From DATKXO01 sp035528995 (lineage in GTDB: Bacteria; Planctomycetota; Phycisphaerae; UBA1845): DNA of 12,347 bases. Positions 1 through 9,500 of the stretch are shown piece after piece. Location: the NCBI GenBank assembly GCA_035528995.1, contig DATKXO010000231.1, positions 1 through 12,347 on the forward strand. Reading direction: 5' to 3'. The notes beneath the pieces were generated by a model that had not been told where the DNA came from, ran no database searches, and was given only the letters and a program-made list of their open reading frames with translations. A program made the translations under genes and the position numbers. Position 1 is the stretch's first letter. The number at the start of each line of letters is the position of its first letter.

Positions 1-388
1 AAGAGCCGTAGGCCGCGAAGCGAGAATCATCACCGCCGACGAAGATCGTCGAGTAGGCAGTGTCGCCCTGAGGGCGATCTATAACGAAGGTGACCTGTGC
101 CTCCGCGAACAGCGAATTCAGTTCGCTTATTACTCGTCCGATGACGGCCTGTTCTTGGCCCGCAAGATCCCCAGGCGCTCTGAATGCGGGTACGTCAATC
201 CCGTTCACCGCGACCGGGCCGCGGTATTCCACGTCCTCCGCGCCGTCGAAGTCCAAGACAACCACCTGCCCGTCGAGCCGGGTGTTGTCGGGCTCGACCA
301 GGTAGAGCCCAGGTAGGTGCGGCGCCCCGTCCAGGAGCAGCCTCGGCTCCAGCGTTTCGAAGACCGAACGGCAGGGTGAAGTGTTCAT
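1..388 (-). CDS. LEPR-XLL motif exported protein, N-terminal fragment (3' end outside window)
   Basis: The reverse strand from ATG at 388 is open to the window edge for 129 codons. It starts MNTSPCRSVF and then gives ETLEPRLLLDGAP, the LEPR-x-LL signature found at the N-terminus of large exported proteins of planctomycetes. The start was chosen because AAGGAGG lies six bases upstream (395-401). An in-frame ATG at 448, also preceded by GGAGG, would add 20 residues ending in a basic RRRAA stretch and is a possible alternative. After the motif come LDFDGAEDVEYRGPV, a helical segment near residues 78-96 (AVIGRVISELNSLFAEA), and STIFVGGDDSRFAAYG. This resembles, from memory, the region before the catalytic domain in secreted matrixin-like metalloproteases of planctomycetes. 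No catalytic motif is in the window, so that is a weak suggestion only. It lies 193 bases downstream of the giant gene in the same orientation. Confidence 0.88.
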   Translation of the reverse strand, partial: MNTSPCRSVFETLEPRLLLDGAPHLPGLYLVEPDNTRLDGQVVVLDFDGAEDVEYRGPVAVNGIDVPAFRAPGDLAGQEQAVIGRVISELNSLFAEAQVTFVIDRPQGDTAYSTIFVGGDDSRFAAYGS

Positions 389-394
389 CGCAGC

Positions 395-401
395 CCTCCT
401 T
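395..401 (-). promoter_or_regulatory. Shine-Dalgarno site of the LEPR gene
   Basis: On the minus strand AAGGAGG (within AGAAGGAGGG) sits six bases before ATG at 388. It is a near-perfect anti-SD match and is the main reason for choosing that start over the in-frame ATG at 448. Confidence 0.8.
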
Positions 402-490
402 CTCAGGGACCTCTGGGTGCAGCCGCTGTCTGCTTCTAGGCCACGCATGCCCGCCTCCGAAACGCCAGGAGACGGCAGAGAACCCTTATT

Positions 491-535
491 CCAACCTTAA
501 AAGCAAATATACCCCAACCTGAGGAAAAAGCAAAT
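491..535 (-). repeat. Spaced direct repeat in the intergenic gap (ATTTGCTTTT...AGGTTGG, two copies)
   Basis: On the minus strand ATTTGCTTTT occurs at 535-526 and again at 508-499. Each copy is followed by AGGTTGG (520-514 and 497-491). The two halves are separated by five bases in the first copy and one in the second. The repeat brackets the proposed -10 element. It could be an operator or a remnant of duplication; no binding protein is evident. Confidence 0.6.
506..533 (-). promoter_or_regulatory. Possible sigma70-type promoter for the LEPR gene
   Basis: On the minus strand TTGCTT (533-528) is followed after 16 bases by TATATT (511-506). The -10 element matches five of six consensus positions and the -35 only about three. 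Transcription would start near 500 and leave a leader of roughly 110 bases. The -35 lies just past the hairpin proposed as the terminator of the giant gene, so the two signals sit side by side. This was read by eye in one of the few AT-rich stretches of the window, so chance resemblance is quite possible. Confidence 0.3.
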
Positions 536-540
536 GTCTG

Positions 541-564
541 CAGCCTCCGGGCTCCGAGAGGCTG
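541..564 (-). terminator. Possible intrinsic terminator after the giant gene
   Basis: CAGCCTC (541-547) and GAGGCTG (558-564) form a perfect 7-bp inverted repeat. It extends by CGG/CCG (548-550 with 554-556) past one bulged A, leaving a three-base loop. It begins 18 bases past the stop codon. On the minus strand the hairpin is followed by CAGACATTTGCTTTTT, so the T-run is displaced by about eight bases or more from the stem. Strength is therefore uncertain. Confidence 0.45.
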
Positions 565-581
565 CGTTAACGGCCTGCTAC

Positions 582-3500
582 CTACTCCGCAAGCGGCAAT
601 ATGAGTTCCGCAAGCGAGAGGATGTCCTCGAGGCCGTCCTCACCAACACCGAGTTCTCCAGGCTCCCCCTGGGCGAAAGGATCCCCTGTCGCTGACGGCG
701 ACAGAACCGTTTCGCTCGGCGTCTCGTCGGCACTGAAGTTATCCGCCAGCGTAGCGCTCTCGGGCATCAGAACCACAGAGATCGCAGTCCCTTCGGCCTC
801 GGGCAGCGTCTCTTCCAAACTGGTGGGAGGTTGGGTGTCGGTTTCGGCGTCGCCCTGGGCGCTCAGGTTGAGGAACTCGCTGCCAAGGACATTGCCGACA
901 GCCGCAGATTCTGAGCCCGAGGACCCAGCCGGCACCTCGGCCGTAGCGAGTGGCGGTGTGGCCATCGGCTCGGAGACGGAGGTGGGCTCGGCTCCGGGCA
1001 TGGTCAGTCGGGATTCCGTCAACGCCAGCGCCCCGCCAGCCTTCATTGGTGCCGCCAGGCCGAGCGGATTGTAGCGCTGTTGCCAGAGGGCCAGGTCGCC
1101 GCCGTCCACTTTTCCGTCGCCGTTCCAGTCCCCGATGCCAGGCGTGTTCGGGTTCTGACCCAACGGATCGTAATGCTGCTGCCAGATCGCTAGATCCCCG
1201 CCGTCCACTTTCGCGTCGCCATTGGCATCGCACTTCAGTACGTGGAAGGTGAACTCGTAGTCGTCGGCCATCGGGTTGCCGTAGTCGTCGTGGACGGTGC
1301 TCGCCAGCAGGGTGGCCGTGTAGTAGCCATCGGCAAGGGCCACGGCGGACAGGTCCCACGAGGCTTTGTGGGTCGTGGCGTCATAACTCAAGGCACCGGT
1401 CGGCAGGATTACGTCCTCGCCGGTAGTATCATTGTGGAGCGTGAGGGCACCGGCGGAGATGGTAACGCCCTCGCTGAACTGAACGGCCACGTTCTTGATC
1501 TTGGACCGCTGCGCGAGACCGCCGTTGATTGTCACGCCGTTGTCTGCAACCGCTGGCGGCACTAAGTCGGGAACCACAGTCACTGCGTCCGGCGCGGTCG
1601 GCGCCGCCTCCAGGTTGCCCACCTGGTCTCGGGCGCGGCTATAGAAGGCGTAGGTGTGGGTCTGCTCGCCCTCGAAGACGGCCGACGCGTCGGACGTGCC
1701 CGACAGCCACAGGCGGTACGGGCCGCCGTTGTCGGAGACGTACAGGTCATACGCGGCCAGGCCGGAGCCATCGGTGTCGTCCGCTCCGGACCAGTCCACC
1801 TGGAAGGTCGTGGAGGGCTGGGACGACGCCAAGGCCCCAACGGCACTGGCGGGGGCCGCCGCATCGATCACGTTGGTGACCGTGTTGGTCAGGTTGGCCG
1901 GGTCGAGGTCGAAGATGACCTCGGCGCGGTTGTCGATCTCCGCTCCGCTCGGGGCGGTCTTCTTGGCGCGGACCGTATAGGTCACGAAGCCGACGAAGGA
2001 GTTGGCGTCGTCGTTGGGGGCCAGGAAGCCGCCGACGGGGTTCTGCGTCTGCTCGCCGGTCGCCGGGTCGATGGTCGTGAAGATCCAATGCACCCGGCCG
2101 GTGAGGATGTCCAGCCCCGCGTCGATCTCGACCAAGATGTTGCCGTGCTCGTCGCCGAGGTTCACCAGTCCGTGATAGTGTGTGCGGCCATGGGCGTCCT
2201 TGCTGACCACATCCGGCAGCGGGGCGATGTCGCCCAGACGGAAGGTCCGCCAGTCCAGGTCGTCGTCGAGTTGGTCGTAGATTTCGACGACCTTGGCGGC
2301 GGCGCTGGCCTCGGGCTTGTTCCAGAAGGTGATCTTGTAGGGCAAGAGCTCGCCCGGCGCCACGTAGTTCTGATCGCCATAGCCCGCTGGCCCGAACTTC
2401 TCCTCCGGACTGCCGGATTTCCTGCCGGTAACACGCTTGACAGCACAAACATTCGACCACTCGTCCCATGCAGTTCTTGTCAGATCCCAGAGGGTCTCTG
2501 CCGTGTTGGCAATCTTGTGCCACGGGTTTACCACCCACTCGGGCCGCCAATACATGATCCCGTCGAGTTCACTCGATACAATCACAGAGATTTCCCTTGG
2601 GGTGAGCCGTGGGAGCAGCAGCATGGCAACATCAGCAGTCGCCCAGAACTTGGCTGATGGGGTTCCGGCACCCCATGCTTCACCAAAGTTCTGTCCAGTC
2701 TGCAGAATTCCCACGACAAAACCTACTGGTGTAAATGGGAAATCCAGTAAGGTCGCGACGGCTCCACCCGCTACCCAACCGAACTTGTTTGTGACAACGT
2801 TCACTAGCCGGGCTCTTTGTCCGCGGACATCGGACAAAGGGATATCCTTTGAGAATCCTGTGACATCAGTGGCACAAACAGGGCTGTTGCCGACATAGGT
2901 GTATAAGTTCGCGGACTCGAGTATTCCCAGAGGATCCTTGCTCCGGAATCTACCAAGACTACCATCGTAAGTTCGCCTTCTCATGTATGTAAGTGCAGCA
3001 CCGTCAGCCTGCACACCATATTCGCCGACAAACTCGAACGAGTTGGGAACAGTCCCGGACTTCGCAAGCGAGATTCCGAATGGGTCATAGGAATAGGCGT
3101 TGAGGGCGGTTGCCCCAGAACTTGTCAACTCGCTTGTGTTTCCGATGGCGGAAAAGGCGTAGTAGGCCGCATTGCCAATGGCGTCGGAGCGCGAGATCAG
3201 GCCATACCCATGCCGATAGCGGGCGATCAAGTCGCCAGCACCGTCGTATTCTCCAACCACGTTGACCAGGCCGGCGGGGTCGAGCAGGTACTCCGTCCGC
3301 TGACCATTCTGGGTGGTGGCGACGCGGTTGCCGAAGGCGTCATATTCGTAGGCCCAGGTTCCATCCGGCGTGACGACCTGGGTGAGCCGGTTCTCGTCGT
3401 TGTAGGCGTAGGTCCAAGCGTCGGCCCCCTCGGTCTTGGAGATCATGTTGCCGTCGGCGTCGTATTCGTAAGCGGCCGAGCCGACGGTGACGTATTGGTT

Positions 3501-6500
3501 CATGTCGTTGGTGGTGTAGTTGGTCGTGACGCCGTTGGCGATGGTTTGGATGCGGTTGCCAGCGGCGTCGTAGACGTAGGCGAGGTCCTGGTCGGGGATG
3601 GCCGGGTTGGTCGAATCCAGGACGGCGCGGGTGAGTTGGCCGGTGGCGTCGTACTCGTAGGTCCACAGGCCGTCCACCGTGTCCATGCTGGTCCGCCGGC
3701 CGAGGTCGTCATAGGTGTAGTCGAACCGGGAGTTGACCGCGCCGCCGGGGGCAAAGTTCACGAGGTGCAGCAGTTGGCCGGCCAGGTCGTACTCGTAGGT
3801 CGAGTACGTGCCGTTGCCGCAGTCCTTGCGGACGAGGCGCCCCACGGCATCGTAGGCGTAGGCGACGACCATGGCGCCGTCGCCATCGGTCAGACCGGCC
3901 AGCCTCCCGGCGGCGTCGTACTGGTAGTTGGTAGTTAAGCCGTCCTGGTCCACCATGCTCGTCCGCCGCCCGCCGGCATCATACGCGAACTCCAGGAACC
4001 GGCCTGTCGGGTACGTGATCTTCATCAACCGGTCGGCCGAGTCGTATTCCATCGTGGTCGTGCCCGCCGAATCGACGGCCGAGGTCATGTTGCCCCGGGC
4101 GTCGTAGGCGAAGTCCACGTGCGTGCCGTCGGCGTAGTCCTTTCGGATAAGCAGTCCGTCGCTGTCGTAGGCGTAGCCGATGGCCTGGCCGCGACGGTTG
4201 ATGGACTCGGTGAGATTGCCCAGCGGATCGTAATTGAACTCCTCGGCGGAGCCGTTGGGGTAGGTGATGGAGCGCAGGTTGCCCTGGACGTCGTAGGCGT
4301 AGCCCGTCGTGTTGCCCCGGGCGTCGCGGACGCTGGTAAGCCGGTCCAGGGCGGGATCGTAGGCCAGATCGATACGGTGGCCCAGCGGATTGACCTGGCT
4401 GACCAGGTGGCCCTGATCGTCATACTCGTAGGCATACGTGATGCCTTGGGGGGCGGAGAGCTGGACGAGGTTGCCGGCGTCGTCATACTGGAAGCGGATG
4501 CTGCGGCCGAGGGGATCGTGGACCTGGCCGATCTGGCCGGCGTCGTCATACATCACCGTGGTCCGCGCCCCGGCGGCGTCGGTGGCGTACATGGTGCCGG
4601 CGGAATCGTAGGCATAGGAGACGCTCTCGGCCCCGCCATCGCGGTACGTGAGGCTCAGGCGGCCATCGGCATCATATTCATAGTAGGCGTGCGTCCCGCC
4701 CGGATAGGCGATGGAGGTCAGGGTGTGGGCCTTGGGGCCGGTGGGCTCGGCGGAATACGTGTAGGCGGTCGTCCCCGTCACGTCCGTGACTGACAACAGG
4801 TGCTCGCCGGAGGCGTCATAGGCGTAGTCGGTCGTCCGGCCGGCGGGGTCTGTCACGCGGCTGATCCTGCCCTGGGCGTTGTACTGGATGGACAGGATAT
4901 CGCCGCTAGAGTGCGTCAGGCTGGTCAGCCGCCCGCCCGTGTAGCCGGCGGTGATGCGGTTGCCGTTGGTGTCTTCCACGTAGTCGATGGCCAGGTCCGT
5001 TCGGAACGCCAGGACCGTTCCGCCCTGTTCCGTCAGCCGGTAGTGACCCAGTTCGAGCGCCAGCGTGCCATAGTCGCCGGTGGAGGCGGCATAGGTGCCG
5101 TCGGCATTCTTCGTGAAGAAGCGCCGGCCGCCTGCGGGTAGGAGGACCGTGACGTCGCCGCTCTCGGCCTCTTCGATGGATATCTGCCAGTTGTCCGACC
5201 AGCCCCTGCCCATCGGCCCAAGCTCGTACCGGCCAAGCAGCGATTGCGAGAAGGCGCGGGAGAAGGTCAAGTCCATGCCGGGGGCCGGCGAATAGGCGTC
5301 GAGGCTGGTGGCCAAGGGGTCGCGGGCCAGGGTCGCGTTGGCCTGCTGGAGCTCAAAGGCAAACAGATTGCCGATGTCGTACGTCGGCTTGCCCAGGACG
5401 CCCAGGTAGGTGGCGTTGTCGGCGAGCATATTCACGTAGTCGCCCCATGTGCCGCCGACCTGACCGGCCAGATTGTCCCAGAGGGCTGTCCAGGCGTCCG
5501 CATCCATGCCATCGGGCTTGCTGGACGCCGCCAAGCCGGACCAGTCCATCGGCGTCTGGCTGGGGGACAACACGTACAGGTTGTAGTCGAAGAACATCTC
5601 GGTCGGGCCATATCCCCACGCCATGAACGGTTGGTTGTCAGAGAAGAACGGAATGCTACCGCCGGAGCCGGGGGCAAGAATGCCGGCGGGGCCGTTCTGG
5701 TTGATACCCAGGAACTCCAGCGTGCTTGGCGCGGGCGTTTGGTCCGGGTAGAGAGCTATGGGCATATCCGGCGAGCCGCTAGCCACGAAGTATGGCGCGG
5801 GCATGTCCGCATCGCCCACGTTGGTGTATTCCACGAGGATCTCGAACATGTGGTATTCGGGCCCTAGGAGGCGACCGGACCAGACGACATCCGGGGCGAC
5901 CAGCCGGGTCTCGAGCCTTGGACCCGTGCCCACGGTTACCTGGAGAGAATCGTCCAGCCGAGTGATGGTCCCATCCGGGGCGGTCAGCACGGCATCGTAC
6001 GCCCCGACGGCCGCGCCGGTCAGGTTGAAGGTCGCGTAAATGGTCTGCGGATCAACCCACCATGTCTTGGAGGCAAGGACCGCATCGCCCGCGGGCGAAG
6101 ATAGCATCGGGATGGACCCATACGGCATGCGGATGCCCGAGAATATGAGCGTCGAGGAACCGGCGTTTCCGACGCTGGTCGGGCCGACCGAACGCAGCGA
6201 GAACTCCAGTAACTCCGCGCTCAGCGTGAACGTGAGGGAACTGGAAGAGAGGGATTCGGGGTTGACCAGGATGTAGTAGTGCCCGGTGTAGGCGCCGGTG
6301 ATGACCACCTCGTGATCGGCCGTGAAGGGTTCAGAATCGGCCAGGTCAAAGGCCGTCTGATCGGGCATGCCCCCGTAGCGGACGTAGAGCTCAGTGACGC
6401 TGTCGGGATTGCCGGCACTCAGATGCAGCGCGATGTCCTGGCCGGCCTCGGCGGCCAAGCGGTAATACAGCGGCTGGCCGGAGACCAGAGAACCCGTCAC

Positions 6501-9500
6501 CGGCTGGCCGACAAACAGCTCGGGCACATCGACCGTAATGGTGTCGGCCGACGGCATCCAGTTATTGGCCTCGTCGGACTCACGAAGCTGGTTCCTGATG
6601 TCCGTCCGAACGATCACATGGTAATCGCCCGGCACCACCGCCGGGAGCTTGGCATGGCTGGTGCCGATGTAGGACGTACCTATGGCCACCTCGCCTGAGT
6701 GCTGGACCCGGTCGATGACCGCGTCAGACAGGTCCCACACCCCATCCGTGGAGAGGTAGAGGACGTCATACCACGCGCCCGTTGCGGCGGCGGTTCCCAG
6801 GTTCGTAACGGTCCACCTGATGTCTGAGGCGGGCGACTGGCCGACGACGCCGCTACCGGGAACAACGATGTCCGATGCCAGAAGCAGGTCCGCGGGCGGG
6901 GGCATCACGACGACGGTGGCAACCGGATCAAAGGTGGCGTTATTGGCCTCGGCATCGTGATCGGCCGCCCACTCAAACACCTCGCTGTGGTCGCTACCCC
7001 AGACTCGACGGGCATCGGTAAGGACAAACACATAGTATGGGCCGCTGGCCGCCGACGGAACCGTGGCCGTCAAAGAGGCCGAATACGACTGCCCCGCGCT
7101 CAACACACCATTGTGTCGCACATATCCCAGGGAAACATCGTCGTTCCGGTCCAGGTTCTGGTCCCTGGAGAGGTAGATTTGATCGTCCCAGGAGCCTGGG
7201 ACCGTTTCCCCGGTCCCGGTGTTGGACACGGTCCATGCAACAGTAATCGGCTGGCCCGAGTAAGCGATCGCCGGGCTGTCCACGCTGGACACAACCAGGT
7301 CGGGCGGATTGGTCAGATGGACCGTGAAGCCCGGATCGCCAATGTTGTTGTCCTCTTTGTCGTATTCGTACACCTTGCCAAAAGGCTCATAATACGGCCA
7401 TCCCGGCCGCGCCATGTCAGTCTGGACGAAGACCCAGTAGTTGCCTGAAATGCCTATTGGCAAGGTCACCTGTCGGCTTTGCGTGTAGCTGTCGCCCGGC
7501 TGAAGGGTCCCGTTGTGCGTGAAGGTTCCGAGACGGGTATCGGTCGGATCGAATACCGGGTCCGCCGATAGGTACACGGAGTCGATCCACGAGCCTTCGG
7601 AGGGTCGCGTCGGCCCAGAACCGGCATTCGTGACCGTCCACGCGACGGTCATCGGTTGGCCGGACCAGGCATCGGCCGGAATCATGACCTGGGAGACCTG
7701 AAGATCGGGAGGCGGAGTCAGTGTGATCTGCCAGGCGGACGATCCGACGTTGTTCGTGTCAGCAGACTCCTGAACCACCTTCTCCACATCGGTCTCGACG
7801 AAGAGCCAGTACGTGCCATCCAACCCGTCCGGAAGGCGAACTGAGGCGGAGCCCGCGTACGACTGGCTCGGCTCGAGCCTGCCTGAGTGGCTGATGACGC
7901 CCAGGAGCGTGTCCCCGCTGCCGTAGTCCAGCACCGCATCGGATGACAGATAGAGCCTGTCTTTCCATGTGCCAGGCACGGTCCTGCCCACCCCCGCATT
8001 GAGGATGGTCCAACCAGCGGTGACCGTCTGCCCGGACGAGACGCCGGCAGGCGGATCGACAGACACAACCCTCAGGTCCGGTGGCGTGTAGCTCACCGCG
8101 ATGGGCGCGGGGGTGGCCCGAGTGTTGTTGGCCTCCGCGTCGTAGCTCGTCGCATACTCGTAAACGGTATTGCCCGAGTCCGTTACGACGAAGAGGTAGT
8201 AAGGGCCGCTCGACAGGTTGGTCGGCATCTGGAAACTGGCAGTCTGCTGATAGCTGGAGCCAGTATCGCCGTACCCGGCAACCACGCCGTCGTGAACCAC
8301 AGTGCCCAAGAGCGTGTCATGAAGCAGGTTACTTTGATCGGCCACAAGAGTAAGATCGGTGGACAGGTAGACGGCGTCCGTCCATCGGCTGCGGTTGGTC
8401 GGCCCGCCGCCTTCGTTGCTGACCGTCCAGGACACCTCTATAGGACTGTCGGTCCGTGCCACACCAGGCGCGACGAGAGCGGCGACTTGCAGATCCGCGA
8501 TTGGCGGCTGCGTGATATGGATTGCACCAGCGTCGAAGGCGGAGTTGTTGCCCTCGACGTCCTCGTAAACGACAGCGGCCTGATCGGCCAGCACGAAGAT
8601 GTAATAGTCGCCCGTATGTACATCAATGGGAACCGGGACATTCCTCAGTTGCGCGTAGGAATCGGACGGGTACAAATTGCCGGTGTGGGGGAATGTGCCC
8701 AGCAACAGATCATGCGCCGCGTCGGCAGGGCTGGTAACGAGCGTCTGGTCCGTGGACAGATACACGGCATCGTTCCAGGAATCCGGATACGTGTGGGTCT
8801 GGCCCGCGTTGATGGCCTCCCATCGCACCTCAACGGTATCACCGGACCACCCGTCGTTGGGCACCGTTACCGACAAGACTTGAAGATCTGGCCGCCACGG
8901 TCGCTGTAGGTCCACCGGTTGGTCGGAGAAGCGCAGGTTGTTGGCCTCGCGGGTTCCGGCCGCGTCCCATTCCTTGACAGCGTTGTAGAAGTCCGTCTTG
9001 ACCAGGAGGTAGTAGTCGCCGGCAAGGAATCCCTCCGGGATCGTGACTTGCTGCGTCTGAACGTAGCTCTCGCCGGGAGCCAGGTAGCTGGCATTCTGGT
9101 AAGTTCCGAGCGTTCGGACGATGCCCTGAGGCATCAGATTTACGGACAGATAAACCACGTCATACCAGGCGCTGGTATCCGTGCTGGCATCCCCGTTGTT
9201 CGTTACCATCCAGTTGAATGTCAAGGTCTGACCAGCGTAGGCAACGGGCTGAACTTGGGCTGCCGTCACCTGTAGATCAGCATAGGGTGTGAGATGCACT
9301 GGGAACGGGTCGCTGATAGTACCGTTGTTCGTTTCCGCCGCTGGAGTATGCTCGTAGACGTTGTTGTTCGCGTCCGCAACGACCACTATCCGTTGGTTAC
9401 CGCTGACACCATCAGGCAGAAGGAATGTGTGCGACCTGCTGTAGCCCTCCCCGGAGGCCAGATTATTGGGTCGAGTCAGTTCCCCCAGATAGGTGTCAGC

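Noticed and set aside
499..516. Sigma54-type promoter (GG ... TTGC) in the intergenic gap
   Set aside because: The distance between the GG and GC elements is nine bases rather than the ten required, and the rest of the -24 box does not match.
90..522. Two overlapping plus-strand frames at the left edge
   Set aside because: They run antisense to the LEPR gene and the intergenic gap, and have low-complexity Arg/Pro/Ser composition. The minus-strand reading has an SD site and a known motif.
1059..1232. Dockerin as evidence for a cellulosome
   Set aside because: No cohesin, scaffoldin or carbohydrate-active enzyme is visible, and planctomycetes use dockerin-like domains in many non-cellulosomal proteins.
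1656..2657. Open plus-strand frame of 333 codons inside the giant gene
   Set aside because: Lies wholly antisense to a frame with clear domains; high GC and few stops make long shadow frames. The translation is Val/Gly/Arg-rich with no recognisable domain.
2406..2852. Assigning the RHS tip to a known nuclease or NAD-targeting toxin
   Set aside because: No catalytic motif could be recognised by eye; the region is mostly hydrophobic or Trp-rich.
3181..4981. Regular short repeats as a possible CRISPR array
   Set aside because: The repeats are coding YD motifs in frame, diverged at the DNA level, without constant-length spacers.
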